Assembly: GCA_030156255.1 (NCBI GenBank)
Contig: JASGMV010000004.1
Coordinates: 1-64,000, forward strand
Length of the DNA: 64,000 nucleotides
Source: Desulfovibrionales bacterium
Lineage (GTDB): Bacteria > Desulfobacterota > Desulfovibrionia > Desulfovibrionales > Desulfovibrionaceae
Direction of reading: 5' to 3'
The position numbers and the translations under genes are program-made. The number at the start of each line of letters is the position of its first letter. The stretch's first letter is position 1. The notes beneath the pieces were generated by a model. It was not told the DNA's origin, searched no databases, and worked only from the letters and a program-made list of their open reading frames with translations. This document shows, in pieces, positions 9,856 through 18,650 of this stretch.

Positions 9856-11049
9856 ATGAAAATTCGATATGTTGCGCTCGCGGCGGCCATCTGCTGCGCA
9901 GCTGCCTTGCTCTTGCTGCTGTCGACACACAGGCGTTCCGGACTCGGCAAGTACGGCCTTGGGGAATTCAAGGATTTTTCTCCCATGGAAGTCTACGACA
10001 TGGTCCTTCCCGTGCTGACGAAGTATTACTTGTTGCGGCAAGATACTGGGGGGACTCTGCTGGAAAAGACGATCGACCATGTCAACTTTTATGCAACGCC
10101 TGGAAATTTTACGAGGATTTCCGGATTGGGAAGCGGAGGAAAATCTTTTTTTGACCATGTCAGTTTGATGTTTACGTCAGGGAATCTCTATTGCAGCGAG
10201 CAGGCGGTGTTCGCCTCCATGTTGCTCAATAGGGAAGCGCATATGCGGAGCACGGACGTTGTGGGGCATACGTTTTTTGAGGCCAAACAGAACGGCCACT
10301 GGTCCATCGTTGATCCCATGTACGATATGAAGATCAAAAATAAAAACGGGAGCATCGCTTCTTTTGACGACATGGCGGCCTATGTCGGTGGGGATAAATC
10401 CGTTTTGCAGCTGCCAGAGCGGATATCGAATCGAACGCTTTCCTATTTGCAGAAATTTAATAGCACTCGCTTTACGGTGTCCGGGCAGGGAAGAAAGACG
10501 ACGTTCGGAGAGCATCATTACTTTTTGAAGTTTGACTGCACTCCATGCGCCGGACAAAGCTATGAGGCTTTTATGGAAACACAATATAAAACGTATAAAA
10601 ATGTAAACAGATTGTTTTTTAAAAACAAGGCGTTTATCTATTATTCATGCCGGTTGGATAGCGATCTTTCCAAAGGAAAAAATTCTTTAAAGGATGTTTA
10701 CGCCGTTCAAGATGAATTTATGAAACGTATTGAAAAATCGTATGATGGGCCTTTCCCATGGGATGTATACAAGGCGAGGCAATTGCAGTTTCTGGGAAGA
10801 TACGCCGAGGCGCGGAGCATTATGGAAAAATTGCCGAAAGCAACGGATGTCCAGTTCTATTTGTCTCAGATCTACTACAAACAAAAAGACAAGGACGCTT
10901 TTGCAAGCCTCGAAAATGCGTTACGCAGCGACATTTATTACAGGTATCTGTACTACCAGCTGATGGGATCGTTTCTGGACGCCAACGATTCCATCGCCTT
11001 TTCGAATTTCGATTACAGGGACATCCGCTTCGCTGCGCCACAGCCCTGA
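9856..11049 (+). CDS. membrane-anchored transglutaminase-like protein, unknown role
   Basis: The 397-residue product starts with a short basic stretch and one hydrophobic segment (about residues 6-22), so it is probably anchored in the inner membrane and exported. A transglutaminase-core-like triad can be read: Cys113 in NLYCSEQAVF, His138 in VVGHTFFEA and Asp153 in SIVDPMYD, in the order and spacing expected of the papain-like transglutaminase fold. The C-terminal quarter looks like TPR-type helices (YAEARSIMEKLPKATDVQFY). The ATG at 9856 follows AGGAAG; an upstream in-frame ATG lacks a site. The DNA is clearly AT-richer than its neighbours, which suggests recent acquisition, possibly with surface polysaccharide functions. 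The family assignment is my inference from motifs. Confidence 0.75.
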   Translation: MKIRYVALAAAICCAAALLLLLSTHRRSGLGKYGLGEFKDFSPMEVYDMVLPVLTKYYLLRQDTGGTLLEKTIDHVNFYATPGNFTRISGLGSGGKSFFDHVSLMFTSGNLYCSEQAVFASMLLNREAHMRSTDVVGHTFFEAKQNGHWSIVDPMYDMKIKNKNGSIASFDDMAAYVGGDKSVLQLPERISNRTLSYLQKFNSTRFTVSGQGRKTTFGEHHYFLKFDCTPCAGQSYEAFMETQYKTYKNVNRLFFKNKAFIYYSCRLDSDLSKGKNSLKDVYAVQDEFMKRIEKSYDGPFPWDVYKARQLQFLGRYAEARSIMEKLPKATDVQFYLSQIYYKQKDKDAFASLENALRSDIYYRYLYYQLMGSFLDANDSIAFSNFDYRDIRFAAPQP

Positions 11050-11215
11050 CACGGCTTCGACGCAAGGACCGTTTTTTCTCCCAGCCCTTATCGAACGAAA
11101 CTCGTTCGAGTTCGCCCTCCCGCCTTTTTCCCTCGCGACCAAGCCGGGCCGCCGGGGCGTGCGCTTTTGCAGCGGCCTCGAGAAGTGCCGCCATTGCGCA
11201 CGGGCTGGATGTCCG

Positions 11216-11240
11216 AAAAAAAGCCCCCGGACCAAGGGGG
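11216..11240 (-). terminator. rho-independent terminator of nrdD
   Basis: On the minus strand a 5-bp C/G stem with a 7-nt loop is followed by CTTTTTTT. A longer, less regular pairing with the segment near 11250-11265 is possible. It lies 39 bp past the nrdD stop. Confidence 0.7.
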
Positions 11241-11278
11241 AGGAGGTCCCTCGATCCGGAGGCTGTGAGAAATGCTAT

Positions 11279-13324
11279 TTAAAGGCCGGCGTAGACCATC
11301 CGGTCGTGGTACTCGGCTTGTTTCCCCTTGTTCCACTGGCTGACGGGACGGTAGTAGCCCACGATGCGGGTGTAGACCTCGGCCGGATCGCCGCACGTGG
11401 GGCAGGTGTGGTGCTCCCCGTAGATGTACCCGTCGCGTTTGCAGATCGAGAAGGTCGGCGTGATCGACAGGTAGGGGATTTTTGTCTCCGTGAAGGCCTT
11501 GATGATAAAGCTTTTGAGGCCGTTGAGGTCCGATACGGCTTCGCCGAGATAGGTGTGGAAGACCGTGCCGCCCGTGTACATGGGTTGCAATTTGTTCTGG
11601 TGCTCCAGGCAGAAGTGCACGTCGCTGGACAATCCCACGGGGAGGTAGGTGGAATTGGTGTAGTAGGGCGTTCCGTTTCCCGATGTCGTGATCTCGGAGT
11701 AGAGCGCTTTGTCGATTTTCGCCAGGCGATAGCTGGTTCCTTCGGCCGGAGTGGCCTCCAGGTTGTACAGGTTGCCGGTCTCCTCCTGGAAGCGGGCGGT
11801 GAGCTGGCGCAGATGATTCAAGGCGCGTTGCATCAGCCGGACGCCGGAATCGGTCTCGATGCCCTTGCCCAACAGGTTCAGGCAGGCCTCGTGGCCGCCG
11901 ACGATGCCGATGGTGGAGAAGTGGGCCCGGTAGCCGTTTTTGAGATAGCGGCGCGTCCAGGGGAACATGCCGCGCTCCAGATTGCTGTTGATCAACTTGC
12001 GCTTGTATTCGAGGGTCTGCTTGGCCATCTCCGCGTATTCGGTGATCAGGTCGATGAAGTCTTCCTCGCTCTGGGACAGGAAGGCCAGTTTGGGAAGGTT
12101 CAAGGTGACCACGCCGATGGAGCCGGTGAGGTCCCCGGCGCCGAACAGGCCGCCGACCTTTTTCCTGAGTTCGCGCAGGTCCATTTGGAGGCGGCAGCAC
12201 ATGGAGCGCACGTCTTCGGGCGAGAGGTCGGAGTTGACGAAGTTCTGGAAATATGGGGCGCCGTACTTGGCGGTCAGCTTGAGCAGCAGGTCGCCGATCT
12301 CCGTGTCCCAGGGAAAATCCTTGGTGATATTGTAGGTGGGAATCGGGAACGAAAAGATGCGGCCGTGATAGTCGCCTTCGAGCATGACTTCGAGGAAGGC
12401 CTTGTTGATCATGGCCATCTCTTCTTCGTAGTCGCCGTAGGTGTTGTCTTGCAGCTCCCCGCCCACGATCACCGCCTCGTTGGCCAGGTGCGTCGGAGGC
12501 TTGAGGTCGAAGGTCAGGTTGGTGAACGGCGACTGCCCGCCCCAGCGCGAAGTCGTGTTCAGGTTGAACACGAATTTTTGCATTTGCTGGCGGACCTGAT
12601 CGTAGCTCAGGCCGTCATGGCGTATGAAGGGCGCCAAATAGGTGTCCACGTTGTTGAAGGCCTGGGCGCCGGCCCACTCGTTTTGCAGGGTGCCCAGGAA
12701 ATTGACCATCTGGCCCATGGCCGCGTCCATGTGGTTGGCCGGGCCGGCGCAGGAGCGTCCTTCGAGGTTGAATCCCTCGAGGAGCAGGTCGCGCAGGCTC
12801 CAGCCGGAGCAATAGCCGGCCAAGCCGAAGGACAGGTCGTGGATGTGGTAATAGCCGTGCTCGTGGGCCGCGCGCAGCTCCTCGGGATACTTCTCCAGGG
12901 CGTAGCGGGCTTGGATGGTGCCGGAGAGGTGGAGCATGAGGCCCTGGAACGAATGGGTCATGTTGGCGTTTTCCGCCACCCGCCAGTCGCTCTTGTCCAG
13001 GTATTCGTCGATGGTTTCCTTGACGTTGAGGAAGGCGGCCTTCTGGTTGCGCAGTTCGCGGCGTTTTTCGCGGTACATGATGTAGCGCTTGGCCACGTTG
13101 TAGAGTCGGGACTCCATCAGCACCAGTTCGACCAAATCCTGCACGGACTCCTGGTCCGGCGTATCTACGCCCTCAAGCTTGGTTTCGACCTTTCTAGCAA
13201 GCCTCGTTGACAGCAGCGGATCCTTGATCCCGCTCGGCGCCAGGGCCTTGAGTATGGCCTGGGCGATGCGCTCCGTGGACCATGTCTCCAGCCGGCCGTC
13301 GCGTTTCCTGATGTGAGAGGGCAT
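11279..13324 (-). CDS. nrdD: anaerobic ribonucleoside-triphosphate reductase (class III)
   Basis: Glycyl-radical enzyme that makes dNTPs without oxygen. The 681-residue protein has an N-terminal ATP-cone (RKRDGRLETWSTERIAQAI). Its C-terminal zinc region includes ICKRDGYIYGEHHTCPTCG, followed by RIVGYYRPVSQWNKGK, in which the Gly of RIVGY is the radical site. The ATG at 13324 follows AGGAGGAAGC. It is preceded by its activase gene nrdG, whose reading frame runs past this start. The normal length and intact motifs indicate a functional protein. Confidence 0.96.
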   Translation of the reverse strand: MPSHIRKRDGRLETWSTERIAQAILKALAPSGIKDPLLSTRLARKVETKLEGVDTPDQESVQDLVELVLMESRLYNVAKRYIMYREKRRELRNQKAAFLNVKETIDEYLDKSDWRVAENANMTHSFQGLMLHLSGTIQARYALEKYPEELRAAHEHGYYHIHDLSFGLAGYCSGWSLRDLLLEGFNLEGRSCAGPANHMDAAMGQMVNFLGTLQNEWAGAQAFNNVDTYLAPFIRHDGLSYDQVRQQMQKFVFNLNTTSRWGGQSPFTNLTFDLKPPTHLANEAVIVGGELQDNTYGDYEEEMAMINKAFLEVMLEGDYHGRIFSFPIPTYNITKDFPWDTEIGDLLLKLTAKYGAPYFQNFVNSDLSPEDVRSMCCRLQMDLRELRKKVGGLFGAGDLTGSIGVVTLNLPKLAFLSQSEEDFIDLITEYAEMAKQTLEYKRKLINSNLERGMFPWTRRYLKNGYRAHFSTIGIVGGHEACLNLLGKGIETDSGVRLMQRALNHLRQLTARFQEETGNLYNLEATPAEGTSYRLAKIDKALYSEITTSGNGTPYYTNSTYLPVGLSSDVHFCLEHQNKLQPMYTGGTVFHTYLGEAVSDLNGLKSFIIKAFTETKIPYLSITPTFSICKRDGYIYGEHHTCPTCGDPAEVYTRIVGYYRPVSQWNKGKQAEYHDRMVYAGL

Positions 13325-14015
13325 GCTTCCTCCTAGGGGGTTTGTAATCTTGCATGAGTAACTCGAAGCAGTGGGGTATTTGCGCTCGGGTTCTTCGTAT
13401 ATCCTCGTCATCAAGCGACGGCACACGGGTGCAGCGGAAATAGAAACGCTCAGGCGCAGCTTCGGCCAACTCGAAGATCGACGTGAGGCGGCGGGCGGCG
13501 CTCTCGGCGTCGACGCTTCCGCCTGTGAGTTCGAGGTATTTGGAGTAAGGCCCCTTGACGTCCACCGCGAACTGGTCCACCAGGCCTTTTTCCAACAGGG
13601 TTGCGACCACGTCCGGCCGCATTCCGTTGGTGTCGAGCTTGATGGGCAGGCCGAATTCGCGGAGGTCGCGCAGGAAATCGGCGAGGCCGGGAGCAATGGT
13701 GGGCTCTCCGCCCGTGACGGTCACCCCGTCCAGCCATTTTTTGCGTTCGGCCAGGAACACCTTGGCTTTGTACGCCGGGGTCTGGGGAAGCTCCTCCATG
13801 GACCAAGCCAACTCGAAGTTGTGGCAGGTCGGGCACCGCAGGTTGCAGCCTCCTAAAAAGAGCACCGTGCAAACCTTGCCGGGCCAGTCGCAGAGGCTCA
13901 TGGGTTCGACGCCCCGCAAGTGGGACCAAGCTCCTGCTGGTTGGGCTGCGGACAGCGGCGCGGAGACTGTTGGGCGACGGAAAGCTTTCCAGTCAAGATC
14001 AGGAGATGGATGCAT
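13194..14015 (-). CDS. nrdG: anaerobic RNR activating radical-SAM protein, frame extended into nrdD
   Basis: Generates the glycyl radical on NrdD using S-adenosylmethionine and a 4Fe-4S cluster. The cluster motif C-x3-C-x2-C is CNLRCPTC (Cys57, 61, 64). The SAM motif VTGGEPT and the segment LDTNGMRPD follow. The ATG at 14015 has AAGGAAGC upstream. A normal end would be near QDYKPP at about residue 227. Here the frame reads on through the nrdD ribosome site and 131 bp into nrdD as unrelated sequence (46 extra residues). One additional C in a run of five at 13336-13340 would give a TAG stop directly in front of GAGG. I suspect an indel, real or technical. Confidence 0.88.
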   Translation of the reverse strand: MHPSPDLDWKAFRRPTVSAPLSAAQPAGAWSHLRGVEPMSLCDWPGKVCTVLFLGGCNLRCPTCHNFELAWSMEELPQTPAYKAKVFLAERKKWLDGVTVTGGEPTIAPGLADFLRDLREFGLPIKLDTNGMRPDVVATLLEKGLVDQFAVDVKGPYSKYLELTGGSVDAESAARRLTSIFELAEAAPERFYFRCTRVPSLDDEDIRRTRAQIPHCFELLMQDYKPPRRKHALSHQETRRPAGDMVHGAHRPGHTQGPGAERDQGSAAVNEAC

Positions 14016-14729
14016 GCTTCCTTCGTTATCGCTTGCCGTGATTGTTTACGACGGATGCGCTGGCGCGCGTCGGCAGGTTTTACAGCGGCCAAACGCCTGT
14101 GGACCAATGGGCGAACAGACGCCATCAGATGTACTTCAAGCAAAACGTTTTGTACAGGGGGCGTTTCTCCATTATATGAGTCTTTTCCTTGTAAAACGCG
14201 ATTAGGGGTGACTGTGTGGAATTAGAAAAAATCTAGAGAAGTTTTCCACATCCATGTTGTTTTCTAGCAGACCGAAATCCCATGCCTTTCATTTAGATAA
14301 AGTTTAGAAAAAGATGCCGGTCCCTCGGGGCATCGCTTCGGAAGGTCGAGTTTCAACGAGTTGTCGACAAGCTGGGGACTCGCAGAAAAAAACAAAACAA
14401 CGAGCGACATTTTTGCAGTATGGGATTTTTCGTCGGAATATCATATTATCCTGCTAAATAAGTGGGTTGTCCGGCCACGCGGTTTGCTGCGGACAACTGG
14501 GAGCGGTCCTTGCGCCCTGCGGCCTTCACGTCATGACAAGAATAGAACACGAACCGTCGTGCAAATGCGTCGTCCGCGTCGGCGGTTGGATTACTTGATC
14601 ATTCGGACTTGGTCGCGGCCCGGGTTTTGCCAAGGCTGCGGAAATACCGTAACGTCACACCCCAACGCCGCAAGGGCTGATCGGCTTTGTTGCTTGGAGT
14701 CTTTGTCGGCGATCAGGACTGTTTTTGTC
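14016..14729. other. AT-rich regulatory gap upstream of nrdG
   Basis: About 700 bp with no convincing gene. The part next to nrdG must hold its promoter. It contains AT-rich patches and a TTTTCCACA at 14242-14250 that resembles a DnaA box, but no clear NrdR or FNR box was found. A long TTG-started frame crosses the region but has no typical codon character before about 14730. Confidence 0.5.
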
Positions 14730-15029
14730 ATGCGCGCCGCCGAATCGGCGGTGGAGGAAATGTCTGGCGTGGAGAGCGAAGCCGTGGTGCGGGATCAAGG
14801 TTACAGACCCTACTCGGGCGTTGTCGACCAATGGGTGTACGAGTCCCTGGCCTGTCCTTGGCCGGAGCGGGCCAAGTGGGGCATAAAACCGGGCGAGCTG
14901 GCCTGCGCCGGTTGCGAGCAAGGTTGCCGCCGCGACAGTCCTTTGGGGTTCCAGACTTGCCTTGATCCGGATATGGATTTTAACGAACTGTTTCCCTGCA
15001 TTCTCAAGACTGCGGAGGGTGGGGCGTGA
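14730..15029 (+). CDS. unknown Cys-rich small protein, coupled to the next gene
   Basis: Not recognised. From the ATG at 14730 the product is 99 residues; an ATG at 14760 right after GGAGGAA is an alternative start. The C-terminal half carries five Cys (LACPWPERAKWG, ELACAGCEQGC, GFQTCLD, FPCILK), suggesting metal binding or disulfides. No signal peptide is obvious. Its TGA overlaps the ATG of the following gene (TGATG), which supports translation in this frame. Function unknown. Confidence 0.55.
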   Translation: MRAAESAVEEMSGVESEAVVRDQGYRPYSGVVDQWVYESLACPWPERAKWGIKPGELACAGCEQGCRRDSPLGFQTCLDPDMDFNELFPCILKTAEGGA

Positions 15030-15568
15030 TGCGTTTGTCTCTTGGAAAACAGGGTTTGGCGCTGGCGCTGCTCGGATGGCTGGCGGCGTACGGCGCCGTG
15101 TGCCCCGGCCCCGTTGCGGCTCAAGGAGCCTTGCCTGCGGAATTGGAGATTTGCCTGTGCAGGCAATTGCTGGCTCGCTTTCTCTGCAAACCCGCCGCGG
15201 GAGTTGAACTCATCGGACGCCAACGGACCGGAATCTACGTGTTCAACGTGTTTTACGGCTCCAAATACTCCAATTTTCTCTGCGGAGTTCAAGGCGACAT
15301 CATACGGGTCAGCAGTCGGGATATTTTGCGGCAGCAGGGCGCCATGCAGTTCCGCTACGACGAGGGCGACGGATGCGCCGTGGGGGAGCACGTAAATCTC
15401 GAGTGCCGGTTGTTCGACCCCAAGATCAGATGCTGCAAGCAGAACATGCAGCAGGACCAACGCAAGCGGTTGGAGGATCAATTCTGGGATCGGCCCGTGC
15501 CCAAGGATCTACCGCCTCCGGCCGGGGGGAGTGGGCAGACGCCCGGCGCCGAGGGCGCAGCGCCCTGA
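15029..15568 (+). CDS. unknown secreted Cys-rich protein
   Basis: The 179-residue product begins with a clear signal peptide (basic start, hydrophobic run LALALLGWLAAYGAV, likely cleavage near VAAQG). The mature part has ten or so Cys, including ICLCRQLLARFLCK, FLCGVQ, DGCAVGEHVNLECR and RCCKQNM, so disulfides in the periplasm are likely. The tail is Pro/Gly-rich. The ribosome site is GGAGGGTGGGG. It overlaps the upstream Cys-rich gene by one base, so the two probably work together. I recognise no family. Confidence 0.75.
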   Translation: MRLSLGKQGLALALLGWLAAYGAVCPGPVAAQGALPAELEICLCRQLLARFLCKPAAGVELIGRQRTGIYVFNVFYGSKYSNFLCGVQGDIIRVSSRDILRQQGAMQFRYDEGDGCAVGEHVNLECRLFDPKIRCCKQNMQQDQRKRLEDQFWDRPVPKDLPPPAGGSGQTPGAEGAAP

Positions 15569-15571
15569 GGA

Positions 15572-15886
15572 TCAGATCTTGCGCCAGCGAAACAGAAAGT
15601 AGGCCGCCGGCGCCAGGAGATAGAGCGGCCAGTAGACGCCCTTCATGAGCAGAATGACCGTGGCGGCGATGAGCGTCAGAACATAGGCCCAGGCCTCGAT
15701 GTAGGGGCGCAGCAACGTGGGCAGGCGGCTGCGTCGGGAGTCGCCGATGGACTGGAGGGTCAGGCGCCCCGGCGCGGGCGAAGCGCCGTCGGACTCCCGT
15801 CGCACGGATTGGAGCTTATGTCCGCATTTGGCGCAGATCGGGGCTTCTTCTTCGTTGGGGGCGCCGCATTTCGTGCAAATGATCAT
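15572..15886 (-). CDS. zinc-ribbon membrane protein, unknown role
   Basis: The 104-residue protein starts with a double-Cys zinc ribbon, MIICTKCGAPNEEEAPICAK plus CG, as in many small bacterial zinc-ribbon proteins. A polar linker of about 40 residues follows, then two hydrophobic segments (AYVLTLIAATVILLM and YWPLYLLAPAAYFLF) ending in RWRKI. The ATG at 15886 follows GAGGTGGGC. The protein is convergent with the secreted gene (3 bp apart) and lies downstream of lpxB on the same strand. No known function. Confidence 0.8.
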   Translation of the reverse strand: MIICTKCGAPNEEEAPICAKCGHKLQSVRRESDGASPAPGRLTLQSIGDSRRSRLPTLLRPYIEAWAYVLTLIAATVILLMKGVYWPLYLLAPAAYFLFRWRKI

Positions 15887-15969
15887 GCCCACCTCGAGGC
15901 GCGTCGACCGTTTCGCTGCATCTTGCTGCGGAGTTTTCCTTCCATCTTTATATAATATGAAGCGAACCA

Positions 15970-15994
15970 CGTCCAAAGGCAACGCCTTTGGACG
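15970..15994. terminator. stem-loop between lpxB and the zinc-ribbon gene
   Basis: GTCCAAAGGC, loop AAC, GCCTTTGGAC, extendable by one pair each side. No strong U-tract, so it is either a weak terminator of lpxB or a processing or stability site between the two minus-strand genes. Confidence 0.5.
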
Positions 15995-16075
15995 AGTTCG
16001 GCGCCGGCGCTGGAGATTTTGGCGAGCGACGCCGAGTGTTGCGGCGATGGCGTTCGCTTTTCTGTGGAGCGGTCT

Positions 16076-17230
16076 TCAGGCGCCGATCCGCGCGACGTCC
16101 TCCGCGATCATTCGCGCCGTGCGCTCCGCAGCTCCAGGCCGCCCCAACAACTCGCGCATCAGGGCCAGGTCTTTGCGGATGGCGGCCGTCGCCTCCGGCC
16201 CGTCCAGCCACTGGGCGCCCACCGCGCCCAACTCGGCCGCATTGGCGCGCTCCAAAATGAGCTCCGGAAAAACCTCCCGGTCCAGCAACAGGTTGGGCAG
16301 AGAGATGTAACGGATCTTGACCAGCTTTTTAGCGAAGAAGGCGGTCAGGGCGGAGACTTTGTAGCAAATAGCCGTAGGAACTCCGGCCAGGGCCAATTCC
16401 AAGGCCACGGTGCCGGAGGCGGCCAAGGCGATGGCGCACCTCCCCATGCCGTCGTAGCGGCGCTCCGGGGGAACGATTTCCACGGGAATGTCGGAGTCCC
16501 ACCGCTCCAGTAAGAACTCTTCACGCAGGTTCGGCGCATTGAACAGCGCGAAGCGTGCATGAGGGAAGCGATCCAGAATGATCCGCGCAGCGCCCGCCAG
16601 TTCGGGCGCCAGGGTATTCACTTCTTTGGAGCGGCTGCCCGGGAAAATGCCGACAAGGTTGGGATCGCGCGGCCGGTCCGGCAGGTCGGCGGGCAGTTCG
16701 TCCAGCAGGGGGTGTCCCACGAATTCCGCGGCCACTCCGTGGTCCGCGTAGAACTTCTGTTCGAAAGGAAGGATGCAGAACACCTTGCGGACGTTTTTCT
16801 CCAAAAATTTCACGCGGCCCGCCCGCCAGGCCCACACCTGGGGGCTGATATAGTAATAGGCGGGAATTCCGAGGGATTTCGCCATGCTCGCCAACCGAAA
16901 GTTGAAATCCGGACAGTCGATGAGCACCACGGCCTTGGGCGGCGCAGCTTTCCATTGCCGGCGGATGCTCCGCAGCATAGCCACGATTCGCGGCAGCCCC
17001 GGAAGAACCTCGGTCAGGCCGACCAGGGAAATGGCGTCCATGGACCAGACCAGCCGGCATCCTGCAGCCTCCATGGCCGGCCCGCCCATGCCGGTGATGC
17101 GCCAATCCGGTTTGAGGGCGAGCATCCGGCGGGCGAGGCTGGCGCCGTGCAGGTCCCCGGAGGCCTCGCCGGCGTTGATCCAAATGGCGCCGCCGGATTC
17201 GGCGCGTGGTTTATCCGATTCGGCGATCAT
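16076..17230 (-). CDS. lpxB: lipid-A-disaccharide synthase
   Basis: Joins UDP-2,3-diacylglucosamine and lipid X into the lipid A disaccharide at the inner membrane. The 384-residue length is normal. Diagnostic segments are INAGEASGDLHGA (about 18-30), FNFRLASMAK, YYISPQVWAWR (about 125-135), FVGHPLLDE and GIFPGSRSKEV. The C-terminal glycosyltransferase part holds ALAASGTVALELALAGVP. The ribosome site at 17230 is weak. It indicates a Gram-negative outer membrane and lies divergent from a sugar-nucleotide oxidoreductase. Confidence 0.95.
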   Translation of the reverse strand: MIAESDKPRAESGGAIWINAGEASGDLHGASLARRMLALKPDWRITGMGGPAMEAAGCRLVWSMDAISLVGLTEVLPGLPRIVAMLRSIRRQWKAAPPKAVVLIDCPDFNFRLASMAKSLGIPAYYYISPQVWAWRAGRVKFLEKNVRKVFCILPFEQKFYADHGVAAEFVGHPLLDELPADLPDRPRDPNLVGIFPGSRSKEVNTLAPELAGAARIILDRFPHARFALFNAPNLREEFLLERWDSDIPVEIVPPERRYDGMGRCAIALAASGTVALELALAGVPTAICYKVSALTAFFAKKLVKIRYISLPNLLLDREVFPELILERANAAELGAVGAQWLDGPEATAAIRKDLALMRELLGRPGAAERTARMIAEDVARIGA

Positions 17231-17732
17231 GGGCGCACCATAGGGGCTGGGCCGGCAAAAGGCAATCGAGGCGCGAGGCTTCGCCGGGTCGGGACGCGCA
17301 GCAACGTGCGCGGGAACGTTGAAAGTCTCGGAATGAAAAAACCTTGAATATCGGTATGATGTGTTTGCTCGGCAGAAGCCGGCGACGTGCGGTTTCGCTG
17401 CGCAATATGCGGCGCTTTATCTGCAAAAGCCGGAGAGGCTTGCTTCGAAAAATAATGAAAAGTGTGTTGAAAGCTATCAAATAGTGTCCTTTTTGATGCC
17501 AAAACACCGATTTTATGAAAAACGCACAAGAAAGAATTGCGGAATGGATGCGGAAACATGCAGCCGGGCGCAGGCGCGCCGGCGGGGCGCGAATGGATTC
17601 CGGCGCTTCGACGCGCCGAAGCGCCGGAATCCGGCCGCCTCGGGGGAGGGAGGCGGGCTTGCAATGGCGCGGGCGACAGAGTACGAATCCACAAATTCGG
17701 CCCGCCACGGGCGAGAAACTCAAGGGGCAAAC
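17231..17732. other. intergenic region, lpxB and Gfo/Idh/MocA gene divergent
   Basis: About 500 bp without a gene. It must contain both promoters; the AT-rich patch near 17445-17525 is the likeliest place. The notable structure is the perfect hairpin at 17595-17632, listed separately. Open frames through it lack ribosome sites. Confidence 0.5.
17595..17632. repeat. perfect 16-bp inverted repeat
   Basis: GGATTCCGGCGCTTCG and its exact complement flank a 6-nt loop (ACGCGC). There is no T-tract. It sits about 100 bp before the Gfo/Idh/MocA start and would lie in that mRNA leader if the promoter is upstream. REP-like element or leader structure; no second copy was noticed. Confidence 0.7.
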
Positions 17733-18650
17733 ATGATGCGAGTAGGAGTTGTCGGATTGGGCTGGATGGGTAGGCTGCATTTGCGGGTCTACTCGGAAAC
17801 CCCCAAAGTGGAGTTGGTGGGTGTGGCGGACGTTGATCGCTCCGCCCTGGAAAAAGTCAAAGAATCCTACGAGATTTCTGTATATTCCGATCTGACGGAC
17901 CTTTTGGACCAAAACCTGGACGCGGTGAGCGTTTGCGTGCCGACCAGCCAGCACTACGAAGTAGGCATGGCGGTTATGCAGCGGGGCGTCGCGCTGATCA
18001 TCGAGAAACCCTTGGCCGCAACCGTAGCCGAAGGCGAGGCGCTGGTCGCCGAGGCGAAGAAGCGCGGCCTGCCGCTCATGGTGGGCCATATCGAGCGCTT
18101 CAACCCGGCGGTGCAGCGCGTCAAGGATTTGATCGAGGAAGACGAGGCCATCTCCATCCAGATCGAACGGGTGGGGCCGTATCCTCCGCGGATTCAGGAC
18201 GTGGGCGTCATCAAGGACCTCGGCTCCCACGACATCGACCTGATCCGCCACCTCTCGGGGTCGGAGTTTCGACAGGTCTTCGCCGTGACGTCCACAACCA
18301 TCGGCAAGCACGAGGACACGGCCATCATCAGCGCGGAAATGGAGAATGGCGTGCTCGGACAGATCACCACGAACTGGGTGACTCCGTACAAGTCCAGAAA
18401 CATTCGCGTGGCCACGAAAAACGGCTACATCGAGGCCAATCTGATCACGCAGCAAGTCAAACAGTACAGTAAATTCACCACGTATGACGCCAGCTACAAT
18501 GTCCGGGAGTGGCCTTTGGTTTACAAGGAGCCGGTCAAGGAAGAGTTGAGCACGTTTTTGCAGGCCGTGCGCGACAAGAAGCCCGTGCCGATCAGTGGTG
18601 AGGACGGACTGGCGGTTTTGCGCACCATCGAGCAACTGTTGCAGGAGTGA
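17733..18650 (+). CDS. Gfo/Idh/MocA family oxidoreductase, possibly nucleotide-sugar dehydrogenase
   Basis: NAD(P)-dependent sugar or nucleotide-sugar oxidoreductase of 305 residues. The Rossmann motif is VGVVGLGWMGRLH, followed by CVPTSQHYEV and EKPLAATVAE, the family Lys motif. The catalytic-domain His occurs in DLGSHDIDLIRHL. The start is one of two adjacent ATGs (17733/17736) after CAAGGGGC. Its place next to lpxB suggests lipid A or surface sugar synthesis, for example a GnnA-like UDP-GlcNAc 3-dehydrogenase, but no aminotransferase partner is adjacent, so the substrate remains open. Confidence 0.85.
   Translation: MMRVGVVGLGWMGRLHLRVYSETPKVELVGVADVDRSALEKVKESYEISVYSDLTDLLDQNLDAVSVCVPTSQHYEVGMAVMQRGVALIIEKPLAATVAEGEALVAEAKKRGLPLMVGHIERFNPAVQRVKDLIEEDEAISIQIERVGPYPPRIQDVGVIKDLGSHDIDLIRHLSGSEFRQVFAVTSTTIGKHEDTAIISAEMENGVLGQITTNWVTPYKSRNIRVATKNGYIEANLITQQVKQYSKFTTYDASYNVREWPLVYKEPVKEELSTFLQAVRDKKPVPISGEDGLAVLRTIEQLLQE

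Noticed and set aside
14242-14250. DnaA box upstream of nrdG
   Set aside because: Single TTTTCCACA match in AT-rich DNA, with no second clear box at useful spacing. Not enough to call replication control.
14361-14729. N-terminal 123-codon extension of the Cys-rich ORF
   Set aside because: It begins with a TTG without a ribosome site and its composition is unlike a protein. Start placed at about 14730 or 14760.
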